A stretch of DNA of 64,000 nucleotides from Takakia lepidozioides (GCA_030704615.1 CM060733.1:72852001-72916000); one strand, 5' to 3'; shown: positions 33,953 to 44,484, counted from the first letter of the stretch. Program-made: numbers and translations. The notes: generated by a model from the letters alone, not told the origin.

Positions 33953-34320
33953 CAATGTCAACAATCATATTTACGGTAAGGTGTTTCATGCTATTGTTGT
34001 TCCTCTAGCTGAATTCTGTAGTACTCTTTTTGCTATTCCCATGCCAACGTCCTCTGAGACTGTCATGTTCAAACGGACGTATCAGCCACCCCGGCCAGCT
34101 TGCAGGCTGCAGCCATGGCCCACCATAAATTGAATGAATTGGAGATTTTGTGCGAAGTTCCTGGTTTCATGTCCGTGGTGGCTGATACGGAATTCGGAAT
34201 ATGGCAGCAGTGGACCTGATGTTGTTGGCATGGGAGTAGCAAAACGATTCCTAAATAATTCTGCTACATGAACATCGGCAGTATGAAAACACCTTGCAGT
34301 ACATATGATTCTTGATATTG
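33953..34320. repeat. Long imperfect fold-back 2 (about 370 nt)
   Basis: 33,953-34,065 pairs with the reverse complement of 34,190-34,320 (for example CTATTCCCATGCCAAC with GTTGGCATGGGAGTAG). An inner pair is CGTATCAGCCACC / GTGGTGGCTGATACG. Confidence 0.75.
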
Positions 34321-34389
34321 TTTGCACGGATTATTTGTGTTTGTTTTCAAGTGGCGAACATTTCCGCCATGGTGCGGAAGACGTGCATT

Positions 34390-34478
34390 GGCCACATTAA
34401 CGGTTGATGTGATACCATTTCACAAATGTATCACATCGCATTTGTGAAAATGTATCACATGAACCGTTCCATGTGGCC
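34390..34478. repeat. Short hairpin 3 (89 nt, miRNA-precursor-like)
   Basis: Arms of about 40 nt, GGCCACATTAACGGTTGATG... and its complement ending CCATGTGGCC, differ at only a few positions; the loop is about 10 nt (TATCACATCG). Length and near-perfect stem resemble plant miRNA or small MITE hairpins. Confidence 0.7.
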
Positions 34479-34629
34479 TACGGGAGTCTTCGATGGGTAC
34501 GAGATCAATGTGGCCTACGAGATCTGCTTCCACCAACAACATGTGATCATTTCAGAAGCGCTAGAACTTTGAAGCGACGATGGGCAAGGTTCTTCATCCA
34601 GATGTTCAACATGCTGAGGTCTTCTGTAA

Positions 34630-34898
34630 TGTCTCTTGCTTCGTAATGAGGTGCTTCTCCAACTCTTATTTTTCCAATGTTAATATCTTCCATCTGGAAC
34701 ATATCCACACATGCGTATATAACTTAAAAAACCAAATGACCATCAAAACTGGAAGCTGGGGATGAGGCTTATAAAAGTTGAGATGGTCATTTGTTTTTTA
34801 AGGATTTCTGCACACATATGTGGATCTGTTCCAGGTGGAAAAATTAACATATTGGATAAAGTGGACATGGAGAAGCACCGCATTACGAGGCAGAGACA
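34630..34898. repeat. Long imperfect fold-back 4 (about 270 nt)
   Basis: Left arm TGTCTCTTGCTTCGTAATGA... pairs with the complement of ...CATTACGAGGCAGAGACA over about 110 bp. The stem closes at GACCATC / GATGGTC around a 40-nt loop. Confidence 0.75.
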
Positions 34899-34909
34899 CT
34901 ACAAAAAGA

Positions 34910-37660
34910 GCTTCAAAGGGCATACCATGTAACAGGTCCCAGTATAATCGAAGACGAAACCCCATTCATTCAATGGGCGATTGAATGGTTGCCCATCCAA
35001 ATGATTTTCGTTTGCTTTCAATCTTTGCCACTATGTTCAACATACCATGTATCAGGTCCCGGACTAATCAGATCAATCGAAATTCATGCGATGGCTCAAC
35101 GGATGGTTGGCCATCGAAATGATTTTGTTTCGCTTTGAGACTTGGCCACTATGTTCAATGTGCCATGTAAGAGGCCCCAGAGTAATATGAGATCAATCGA
35201 AATTCGTTCAATGGGCCAACGGATGGTTGCCCATCCAAATGATTTTCGTTCGCTTTGAAACTTGGCCAGTGTGTTCAATGTACCCTCTGATACGTCCCAG
35301 TGTAATACGAGATCAATCGAAAATCGTTCGATTGTCCAATGAGGCGTTCACTTGTCATCTGGTTTTTGTTCAATGCGAAAAAAATCCAATGCGTGCACGG
35401 CTATTGCACCCATTGAACGGATGTGGTTGAAGCCCTCTTTTGCCCGCATGTGCGACACATGTGCGGAGACACAACAGACGAATATATCATTTGCCTCCCC
35501 ATCGACGCGCTCCCTCAAGCCATTCCACAATTTAATTGAATTTAATTTTTTTAAGCCAATAAATAGGTTTGCACTGCCTTTCAGTGGGGTTTCTGCACGT
35601 ATTTGATTTTGTTCTGCGGCTTCCAGCATCCCATAAACCAAAATTTGGACCAATCAAAAATGCCCCAAAAAAAAAAGTGTTCTTTCGCTCACTATTGCAA
35701 AACTCTCTATGAAGAGTGCATGAAATAGAACACAAATCAAGTTTGGAGTGCAAACAGGGAAGAAACTGTCGTTTTGGGTCCAAATGAATTTTGATCGCTC
35801 CCAAATTTGGCATGCACGTTGCATATGGCTACATTACACGCCCCATTCAAAAAACGGAATGAAAAAAAAAAATCGTGAGCACGCGAAACACAGTCCAACA
35901 GGTCCCAAAGCAATAGCAGCTCCAACAGAATACATTCAACGGGTGAACGGATGGTTGCCCATCCAAATCATTTTTGTTAGCTTCCAAACTTTGCCAGCAC
36001 GTTCCAGACACCCTTTCACAGGTCCCGGACTAATATCAGATCAATCGAAATTCATTCGATGGCTCAACGGATGGTTGGCCATCGAAATGATTTGGTTCGC
36101 TTTGAGACTTGGCCACTATGTTCAATGTGCCATGTAAGAGGCCCCAGAGTAATATGAGATCAATCGAAATTTGTTCAATGGGCCAACGGATGGTTGCCCA
36201 TCCAAATGATTTTCGTTCGCTTTGAAACTTGGCCAGTGTGTTCAATGTACCCTCTGATATGTCCCAGTGTAATACGAGATCAATCGAAAATCGTTCAATT
36301 GTCCAATGAGGCGTTCACTTTTCATCTGGTTTTTATTCAATGCGAAAAAGAAAATCCTGCAATGCGTGCACGACTATTGCACCCATTGAACGGATGTGGT
36401 TGAAACCCCTCTTTTGCCCGCATGTGTGCAACACATGTGCGGAGACACAACAGACGAATATATCATTTGCCTCCCCATGGACGCATTCCCCCCTCAAGCC
36501 ATTCCACAATTTAGTTGAATTGAATTTTTTTTTAAGCCAATAAATAGGTTTGCACTGCCTTTCAGTAGGGGTTTCTGGCACGTATCGATTTTGTTCTGCG
36601 GCTTCCAGCATCCCACGGCTACTCCCCCGCCAAAATTTGGACCAATCAAAAATGCCCCAAAAAAAAAGTGTTCTCTTCGTTCATTATTGCAGAACTCTCT
36701 ATGAAGAGTGCATGAAATAGAACACAAATCTAGTTTGGAGTGCAAAACAGGGAAGAAACTGTCGTTTTGGGCCCAAATGAATTTTGATCGCTCCCAAATT
36801 TGGCACGCACGTTGCATATGGCTACATTACACGCCCCATTCAAAAAACGGAATGAAAAAAAAAAACTGTGAGCACGCGAAACACAGTCCTACAGATCCCA
36901 AAGCAATAGCAGCTCTAATAGAATACATTCAACGGGTGAACGGATGGTTGCCCATCCAAATCATTTTTGTTAGCTTCCAAACTTTGCCAACACGTTCCAG
37001 ACACCCTCTCACATGTCCCGGACTAATATCAGATCAATCGAAATTCATTCGATGGCTCAACGGATGGTTGGCCATCGAAATGATTTTGGTTCGCTTTGAG
37101 ACTTGGCCACTATGTTCAATGTGCCATGTAAGAGACCCCAGAGTAATATGAGATCAATCGAAATTTGTTCAATGGGCCAACGGATGGTTGCCCATCCAAA
37201 TGATTTTCGTTCACTTTGAAACTTGGCCAGTGTGTTCAATGTACCCTCTGATACGTCCTAGTGTAATACGAGATCAATCGAAAATCGTTCAATTGTCCAA
37301 TGAGGCGTTCATTTGTCATCTGGTTTTTGTTCAATGCGAAAAAAAAATCCTGCAATGCGTGCACGGCTATTGCACCCATTGAACGGATGTGGTTGAAACC
37401 CCTCTTTTGCCCGCATGTATGCGACGCATGTGCGGAGACACAACAGACGAATATATCATTTGCCTCCCCATCGACGCGCTCCCCCCTCAAGCCATTCCAC
37501 AATTTAATTGAATTGAATTTTTTTTTAAGCCAATAAATAGGTTTGCACTGCCTTTCAGTGGGGGTTTCTGGCACGTATCGATTTTGTTCTGCAGCTTTCA
37601 GCATCCCACGGCTACTCCCCCGCCAAAAAATTTGGACCAATCAAAAATGCCCCAAATTTT
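34910..37660 (+). repeat. Tandem repeat, unit about 970-990 bp with 120-bp subrepeats
   Basis: ATGGCTCAACGGATGGTTGG occurs at 35,091, 36,059 and 37,052. Within a unit, subrepeats of about 119 bp share CGGATGGTTGCCCATCCAAA and GATCAATCGAAA words. About 2.7 long units are present, with an A-run-containing segment (TTTGGACCAATCAAAAATGC) closing each unit. Reading frames across it are artefacts of the repeat. Confidence 0.85.
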
Positions 37661-37664
37661 TTGC

Positions 37665-37845
37665 ATCTCGCCATTGGCCACCGGAACTCTTCTGGAACAT
37701 CCTCCCAGCCCTCTTCTGCTAGCATGCTAGGGTCACCAAATATCCCTATTCAAGTCTTGCCTTGACCTTGTGATTTTCTCTCAGGGGCGTCCTGTTCATT
37801 GGGGTCATCTTTTCCATGACGGTCATCGTCCTGGCCCTCTGCCAT
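37665..37845 (-). pseudogene. Small degenerate coding remnant
   Basis: On the minus strand an ATG at 37,845 gives MAEGQDDDRHGKDDPNEQDA, stops after 31 codons (TGA), and the same frame continues with GIFGDPSMLAEEGWEDVPEEF. The hydrophilic acidic composition looks coding, but the family is unknown. A TATA-containing segment lies about 320 bp upstream on this strand (about 38,165). Confidence 0.25.
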
Positions 37846-38139
37846 TCTACAACAATCAGAGCAACACTAAACAAGGTTTTCTAAAAAGACGTAACTCTAA
37901 ACCCTTCCCCCGTTAAGTAGGATTGAGTAGGTGTCAAAATACTTCCTAAAAAAAGCTAATTTTTGTAGAATAAAATGATCCTGAAGCCAGAGGAGGGCCT
38001 ATGGGAGCATTCTGCAACGACCTCACAGAAATCGCAGCAAAAAATCCCCCCCACCCAACCATGGCCTCCTTCTCCACGTGACTACGTGTCGTGGAATAAT
38101 GAAATGCCACGCACATAAAGTTTGTCTGAGAGAAGTGAG
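37846..38139. other. No gene recognised
   Basis: Unique sequence without a convincing frame or repeat; it separates the remnant at 37,845 from the TATA-containing leader of array B. Confidence 0.4.
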
Positions 38140-38217
38140 GGAGAATAAGCCTCCCTTGGCTTATATATCCCCCCCCCCGCCCTCCTCATTTCTCGGCCAC
38201 GTGCAGGCGAATCTCTA
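38140..38217 (-). promoter_or_regulatory. Duplicated TATA leader beside array B, copy 1
   Basis: Reverse complement contains ATATATAAGCC, GGGAGGCTTATTCTCCC and CTCACTTCTC. A related block is at 39,790-39,870, and a similar TATA/GGAGG/CTCACTTCT order lies upstream of the hAT gene at about 43,250-43,300. This suggests a shared minus-strand core promoter. Confidence 0.4.
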
Positions 38218-39775
38218 GAAGCGACCGCCAGAACAGGCGGTCGCTCCATTTTCCGGGAAAAAAAAAAATCGACTGCAACAACAGGCGTCGCTCCATTTTC
38301 CGCAAATAAAAAAAATAAGCGACCACCAACATAGGTGGTCGCTTCATTTTTAAGAAATTAAAAAAAATAAGCGATCTCCAACATTGGCGGTCGCTTCATT
38401 TAAAAAAATAAAAAAATAAAATAAGCGACCGTCATCATTGGCGGTCGATTCATTTTCAAAACATTTAGAATAAATAAGCGACCGCCACCATAGGCAGTCG
38501 CTTCATTTTCAAAACTTAAAAAAAATAAGCGACCGCCAACATAGGCGGTCGCTTCATTTTTTTAAAATTAAAATAAATATGCGATCTCCAACATTGGCGG
38601 TCGCTTCATTTTTAAAAAAATAAAAAAAATAAGCGACCGCCATCATTGGCGGTCGCTTCATTTTTAAAAAATAAAAAAAATAAGCGACCGCCATCATTGG
38701 CGGTCGTTCATTTTCAAACATTTAGAATAAATAAGCGACCGCCACCATAGGCAGTCGCTTCATTTTCAAAAACTTAAAAAAAAATAAGCGACCGCCAACA
38801 TAGGCGGTCGCTTCATTAAAATTTAAAAAAAAAATAAGCGACCGCCAACATAGGCGGTCGCTTCATTTAAATTTTTTTTAAAAAAAATAAGCGACCGCCA
38901 ACATAGGCGGTCGCTTCATTTTCAAATTTAAAAAAAAAAAAAACGACCGCCAACATTGGCGGTCGCTTCATTTTCAAATTTAAAAAAAAAAAAAAAGCAT
39001 AGGCGGTCGCTTCATTTAAAATAAAATAAAATAAATAAGCGACCGCCAACATATTGGCGGTCGCTTCATTTTCAAATTATAAAAAAAAATAAGCGACCGC
39101 CAACATAGGCGGTCGCTTCATTTAAAATAAAATAAAATAAATAAGCGACCGCCAACATATTGGCGGTCGCTTCATTTTCAATTATAAAAAAAATAAGCGA
39201 CCGCCACATAGGCGGTCGCATAGGCGGTCGCTTCATTTTCAAAACATTTAAAATAAATAAGCGACCGCCAACATTGGCGGTCGCTTCATTTTCAAAAACT
39301 TTGAAAAATATAAGCGACCGCCAATATAGGCGGTCGCTTCATTAAGAAAAAATTAAAAAAATAAGCGACCGCCAGCATAGGCGGTCGCTTCATTTTCGAA
39401 ACATTTAAAAATATTAAGTGACCGCCAACATAGGCGGTCGCTTCATTTTCAAAACATTTAAAATAAATAAGCGACCGCCAACATAGGCGGTCGCTTCATT
39501 TTCAAAAACTTAAAAAAAATAAGCGATCGCCAACATAGGCGATCGCTTCACTAAAAATTAAAATTAAAATAAATAAGCGACTGCCAGCATAGGCGGTCGC
39601 TTCATTTTCAAAAACTTAAAAAAAAATAAACGACCGCCAACATAGGCGGTCGCTTCATTTCCAAAATAATTAAAATAAAAGCGACCGCCAGTAATGGCGG
39701 TCGCCCCATTTCCAAAAATAAAAAAATAACAGCGACCGCCAGTAATGGCGGTCGCTACATTTATAAAAACAAAAA
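38218..39775. repeat. Hairpin repeat array B (largest)
   Basis: About 28-30 units of GCGACCGCC, a 6-nt spacer (mostly AACATA, AACATT or ATCATT) and GGCGGTCGC, joined by A/T-rich linkers of about 25-35 bp with TTCATTTTCAAAA and AAAAATAA words. A few units are mutated symmetrically (GCGATCGCC ... GGCGATCGC at about 39,526), so stem pairing is preserved. Confidence 0.95.
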
Positions 39776-39789
39776 AAAACTTCAAGCGA

Positions 39790-39900
39790 AATGAGGGGAG
39801 AATGTCCCGGAGCTTATATGCCCCACTCCCCCCGCCTCACTCCTCACTCCATGCGCAGGTCACACTAAGTAGAAGCGACCGCCACCTTGGCGGTCGCTCC
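39790..39900 (-). promoter_or_regulatory. Duplicated TATA leader beside array B, copy 2, plus one hairpin unit
   Basis: Reverse complement holds GCATATAAGCTCC and CATTCTCCCCTCA, related to 38,140-38,217. One isolated hairpin unit (39,873-39,899) lies next to it. If active on the minus strand it would transcribe into array B. Confidence 0.4.
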
Positions 39901-39984
39901 ATTTAAATAAAAATGACTGCACAGTTGGCAGCATGACACAATTGTTCTCCATTCCACAAGCAAATTACCGAACACAAACATGAG

Positions 39985-40085
39985 CAAGTGACGGTGCGTC
40001 AAAGGACCACAAGTTCTGGTTTTGCCCAGACGATATGGCACGATCAAGGGAACAGTTTGTCCTTCGGATGGCTTCATTCTAATCA
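39985..40085 (+). pseudogene. Short fragment of the MULE-like transposase gene
   Basis: Encodes SKDHKFWFCPDDMAR, nearly the same as SKDWKFWFCPDDMARC in the copy at 0.7-4.0 kb, then diverges. A third, truncated trace of this family. Confidence 0.6.
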
Positions 40086-40278
40086 ATCATATCAAGAATC
40101 CACCGCTCGCGAGCAAGCCCCAACTTCATACCTTTTGCTAACGAACTTCTCTTCTTCATCCCTCCTTGGAGCTGTGACGCCCTGTACCTTAAGAGGTCAC
40201 TCATCACCCCTTCAATGCGCAGCCGCCAAAGGCTTGACCCTTCACGCGTTCCCTTGATTAAAGCTCCCTAAACCAATC

Positions 40279-40528
40279 TTGGCCTCCATCGAAATAATGG
40301 TTGCCGAGTACAATTCCAGATTTGATAATGTCACCATGGACCTCTTTGTACTTCTCCAGGGCTGCCAGGCTTGCACACGCATTGCAAATGCAAACAAACG
40401 TCATGTGGTTGGGCTTCACCCCCTTTGCACATCATTTGCTCATAGGTCTCCAAAGCCTCCATCCCGCGCCTTTGTTGTGCATATCCTGCAATCATCGCAC
40501 TCCACAACAACACATATCGTTCAGCCAT
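40279..40528 (-). pseudogene. PPR fragment, reverse strand, beside array C
   Basis: Reverse complement reads MAERYVLLWSAMIAGYAQQR and GMEALETYEQMMCKGG, then shifts frame within HDVCLHLQCVCK. Its first retained bases, ATGGCTGAACG, are exactly what should follow CGACAGTAT, where the forward PPR stops at 30,533. Confidence 0.7.
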
Positions 40529-40704
40529 TATCAGCGTCACGTCCGTCAGTCAGCGTCAGGTCACGTCAGACCTGACGCTGACGGGACCTCCGTCACGTCA
40601 GGTTCGGGGAATATTCTGGTAAAAATAATACCAGGTAAAATACTGTCACTTAAGCAGCCACGTCGCCGACACGGTGGTGGTGGCAAATACATTTTGAAAA
40701 TTAA
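40529..40704. other. ACGT-rich boundary segment next to array C
   Basis: Interleaved CAGCGTCACGTCCGTCAG and GGTCACGTCAGACCTGACG words form short palindromes, followed by an A/T-rich stretch and GCAGCCACGTCG. This matches the order at 30,541-30,735. Confidence 0.45.
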
Positions 40705-41790
40705 CAAAATGAACACGACCGCCAATTCGCTTTGTTTTTCGAAATTAAAAAAGAAATAGCGACCGCCGTATTGGCGGTCGCTTCAATTTTTATTTTTTTA
40801 AAAGCAAGATTGGCGGTCGCACTAGCGGTCACCTTATTTTTTGAAATAGAAAAAGAAATAGCGACCGCCATATTGGCGGTCGCTTCAAATGTTTTTAAAA
40901 AAAAAGCAAGATTGGCGGTCGCACTGGCGGTCGCCTTATTTTTCGAATTAAAAAAACAAATAGCGACCGCTATGCTGGCGGTCGCTTCAATTTATTGTTT
41001 AAAAAAAACAAGATTGGCGGTCGCCTAATTTAAAAAAGAAAACAAGCGATTGCCATATTGGCGGTCGCACGGTGGCAAATATATTTATGAAAATTAACAA
41101 AATGAACGTGACCGCCAATTATGGCGGTCGCTTTGTTTTTCGAAATTAAAAAATAAATAGTGACCGCCGTATTGGCGGTCGCTTCATTTTTATAAAAAAA
41201 AAGCAAGATTGGCGGTCGCACTGGCGGTCGCCTTATTTTTCGAAATAGAAAAAGAAATAGCGACCACCATATTGGCGGTCGCTTCAAATGTTTTTTTTTT
41301 AAAGCAAGATTGGCGGTCGCACTGGCAGTCGCCTTATTTTTTGAATTTAAAAAATAAATAGTGACCGCTATGCTGGCGGTTGCTTCAATTTATTGTTTAA
41401 AAAAAACAAGATTGGCGGTCGTATTGGCGGTCGCCTAATTTAAAAAAGAAAACAAGCTACTGCGGTATTGGCGGTCGCACGGTGACAAATACATTTTTGA
41501 AAATTAACAAAATGAACGCGACTGCCAATTATGGCGGTCACTTTGCTTTTCGAAATTAAAAGAGAAATAGCGACCGCCGTATTGGCGGTCGCTTCAATTG
41601 TTTTTTTTTTAAAGCAAGATTGGCGGTCGCACTGGCGGTCGCTTTACTTTTTGAAATAGAAAAAGAAATAGCGACCGCCATATTGACGGTCGCTTCAAAT
41701 TTGTTTTTAATAAAAGCAAGATTGGCGGTCGCACTGGCGGTCGCTTTATTTTTTGAATTAAAAAAAGAAATAGCGACCGCTATCTTGATG
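40705..41790. repeat. Hairpin repeat array C
   Basis: Units of the same core, plus paired half-sites (GATTGGCGGTCGCACTGGCGGTCGC) that differ from array B's simple units. A higher-order repeat of about 410 bp recurs (GACCGCCAATT near 40,720, 41,110 and 41,520). The array abuts the hAT gene at about 41,790 without a gap. Confidence 0.9.
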
Positions 41791-42920
41791 GTGTGCTCCA
41801 GACTGCTCTTCACCGTCACCAACCGATCCACCATCAAGAAGTTAGTGGCAAAACGAGTTTCGTCTGGATTACGGAGGCTGTATTTGGGTTCGTGCCTCAT
41901 ATATATTGCCAAAGGGATGTGGTGTGTGCGGATAAATGACACAACAGTCTTCGCTCGCTTGACAAGTTGTTTCACCCACTGTTCTTTTCCCCAATCTTCC
42001 AAAAAGATGTCAAGGATATGAGCAACACAACCTTGATAGTACATATGAGGATAACGTGCCAACAACATATCTGCAGTGTTTCTCATGTTAGCGGCATTGT
42101 TTGTGTATATTTGCACAATTCTATCACTTCCGACCTGTTCGATGAAGTCCGTCAATAGTTGGCATTGATAACGTCCATTTTTTTTCTCGCCGCTAGTGTT
42201 GACCGATCCCAAGAATTATTCCCCAGCTGGACATACGAGCATGACATTGAACAACGGTCTGTTTATGACATAACTCCAACCATCGGCACATATAGTGCTT
42301 CCATATTTTCTGATACACTCGCCCGTCCTATCGTTGACTTTTTGGGTAAGCTCGGTCATGGCGTCTTCTAGCAATCCTATGCGGAGATTGTGATAAGTCG
42401 GAGGCACGTACGTGGATCTGGACTCTGAGGTTGCTCTAACAGCAGAAACAAATGCCGGAAGCCTTGTCACATTAAATGGTATGTTGGCCTCGAAGAAAAA
42501 CTGCGTCCATTTTTTATCCAACTGTCTTTTCGCAAACAAGTTAAGACCTTCTTGCATGGATTGCTGCCGTAATCCTCTACTCTGTTGAAGTGTAGGGGTA
42601 CAAAGAGGTGTTGAAGCAGATGTTGCTCCGACACAACCCACTTGTCCAAGGACACCCGAAGCCTCACAAGAGTCGCCCTGGGTACTAATCGGGGCATCCT
42701 GACGGGAAGATGGAGTGTTCTGTTCAGAGGTCATGTCCAGATCCAAAGACATTGGAATATTGCCTCCACACTGGGCAAAGTGGTTTTTTACCCGCATAGA
42801 TGCTTTGGGGCATAAACCCACCCCAGCGCTCTTCACACCTTTATAGCCGAGGTGAGCGAACAACCGATCCTTACGATAAGAAAGCTTTAATTCACATAGG
42901 TTGCACTCAACACTACCAGT
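41791..42920 (-). pseudogene. hAT transposase, BED finger and DUF659 region, truncated
   Basis: Reading on the minus strand: VECNLCELKLSYRKDRLFAH and downstream HFAQCGG form a BED-type zinc finger; a Ser/Thr/Gln linker follows. Then LDKKWTQFFFEANIPFN, ICADGWS and a DUF659 segment: IYTNNAANMRNTADM, GCVAHILDIFLEDWG, ATNFLMVDRLV. TAA interrupts at about 42,216 (after CPAGE). The C-terminal dimerisation region is missing: the gene is cut at about 41,790 by array C, into which its frame runs open for about 235 bp (to 41,556). Role when intact: hAT cut-and-paste transposase. Confidence 0.8.
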
Positions 42921-43395
42921 GACACTGACAGTGTTCGGGATTGCCGTATACCAAGGGCTTCATTCCTCCCTCATCTTCACCCAATATTCACTCCCCTGGG
43001 ATCTAGCGATGCAAACAACAAAAAACAGTCACCTATAAATGAACGTGTTGTGAATGTAGAGTGCAATGCGATAGCCCAACACTTCTACACCTGTCAGCAA
43101 CCCATGTGGGTTGTAGTGTTGAGCTTATATACAATCTGCTGAAATGGCTTTGGTGGAAGCCACAACGGCAAAAGGTGCGCACCCTCCTCTTGGGCTACAC
43201 TCTCATTCAATGGAAGAGAACATCCAAAGCAACCTCAAGTGTTTGCGCCAAAAGAAGTGAGGAGCTTGGTGACCCTCCTCCCTTATATATGATCCAAGAG
43301 GGATGAAAGTGAAATGAAAGTGAAATGAATAAATGACGAACCAATAGCGCCCACCCAAAAAAGGCTGTACAACCATATTTGTTGTAATTTTGAAA
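42921..43395 (-). promoter_or_regulatory. 5' region of the hAT gene with TATA box
   Basis: On the minus strand ATATATAAGGGAGG (about 43,293-43,280) lies about 380 bp upstream of the BED finger. It is similar in word order to the leaders beside array B. No other coding sequence recognised. Confidence 0.45.
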
Positions 43396-43505
43396 TTAAG
43401 CGACCGCTAATACTACGGTCCGTATTTTTATTTTTTATGAAAAACAAGCGATCGCCACTACTACGGTCGCTTTTATTTCCTTTCATTTTGTGCAATATTG
43501 CGGTC
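43396..43505. repeat. Hairpin repeat array D (degenerate)
   Basis: Two or three worn units (GCGACCGCTAATACTACGGTC, GCGATCGCCACTACTACGGT). They lie on the promoter side of the hAT gene, while array C lies on the other side. Confidence 0.65.
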
Positions 43506-43536
43506 ACTTCTATTTTGTATATTTTTAAATTTAAGC

Positions 43537-43756
43537 GAACAGTGCCCTAGTGGACATGTATGTCAAATGTGGGTGCATCGAGGATGCAAATGGAATGTTT
43601 GACAGTATGGCTGAACGTGATGTGGTGTCGTGGAGTGTGATGATTGCAAGATATGCACAGCAAGGGTGCGGGATGGAGGCTTTGGAGACCTATGAGCAAA
43701 TGATGTGTGAAGGGGTGAAAACCAACCACATCACATTTGTTTGTGTTTGCAATGCG
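43537..43756 (+). pseudogene. PPR-DYW pseudogene, first part
   Basis: Reads SALVDMYVKCGCIEDANGMF, DSMAERDVVSWSVMIARYA, MEALETYEQMMCEGVKTNHI, FVCVCNA; open through the segment. It is interrupted at 43,757 by the chromovirus and continues at 50,722 (NACASLGALEKGKEVHG). Confidence 0.8.
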
Positions 43757-44482
43757 TGTCGCGGCCCTTTGCCTTGAGGGCAGGGGGTCGGGACACATGA
43801 GGGGCTGCCCCTGTGGTGGGGGCAGCGGCAGCGATAGGTATGGGGGGCTGAGGCACCCTTGAGTGCCCAAGGCACTCAGGGAAGCGGAGGCGCTCACTAG
43901 GTGGAGCCCCGCACACCGGGTTGCGGTGGGGGTGGCTCCACAAGGGGTGGTGGTAGCTTAGTGGGACTTAGTGGGGGTGGCATAGGACTCACCATGGGGG
44001 CGGAGACCTCGTGGTGGGAGTCGTGGGGAGTCTTGGGACTCATCACGGTCCATAGGGGCCGTGGTGAGCGGGCCAAGACTCACCGCGACTCACCACCGGG
44101 AATCGAGGGTCTTCGTGGTGGTTCGCCATAAAATGGCATGGCTGGTTGTGAAACCCCCGCGGACAGCTACAGAAGTATATATAGGGAGTAGTAACCCCGA
44201 GAACGGTGCAAGCCCGTTGGTGACCAAAAACTAGTGAGTAAGCGAGCGAGCCGGAAAGCGACCAAAGAGTGGGGAGCTGTTCCGGACTGCCATCTACCAA
44301 AGGGAATTCTCCTAGTCCCAATTAGGTGGAGGGTTTTAGAGGGAAGCGAAGGGGGACCGTTATGTCCCGGTGAGCAGCCGAAGCTCCAAGTTGGCCCGGC
44401 GGCCAGGTTGGGAGTCAGGCGCGCGCATCAAAGCGAGTAACTATGACTTGAAGGGGAGTTTACCGAAGTGAGGTGCGCGACA
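43757..44482 (+). repeat. Chromovirus 5' LTR
   Basis: 726 bp, TG...CA, TATA-like TATATATAG near 44,177. Directly precedes the primer-binding site. Confidence 0.95.
44177..44185 (+). promoter_or_regulatory. Chromovirus LTR TATA box
   Basis: TATATATAG about 420 bp into the LTR; the same motif is in the 3' LTR near 50,416. Confidence 0.6.
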
Positions 44483-44484
44483 CT

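Noticed and set aside
34910-37640. Repeated ORFs such as SERKSFGWATIRWPIE
   Set aside because: The same peptides recur because the DNA is a tandem repeat; frames on both strands are equally open and no domain is present.
38218-39775. CRISPR-like array (regular repeats with variable spacers)
   Set aside because: Spacers are low-complexity A/T linkers, not unique sequences; no cas genes; surrounding genes are plant transposons with introns. The repeat is a hairpin satellite.
38867-41287. ORFs with repeated TATAYVGGRLFF or ATAILAVAS peptides
   Set aside because: They are translations of the hairpin array.
30541-43536. A single 13-kb insertion between two PPR halves
   Set aside because: The PPR at 30,533 and that at 43,537 overlap rather than continue each other, and no target duplication was found; the inversion idea is kept only as a low-confidence finding.
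43790-44131. ORFs inside the chromovirus LTR (both LTR copies)
   Set aside because: LTR sequence is non-coding; the same frames appear in both LTRs.
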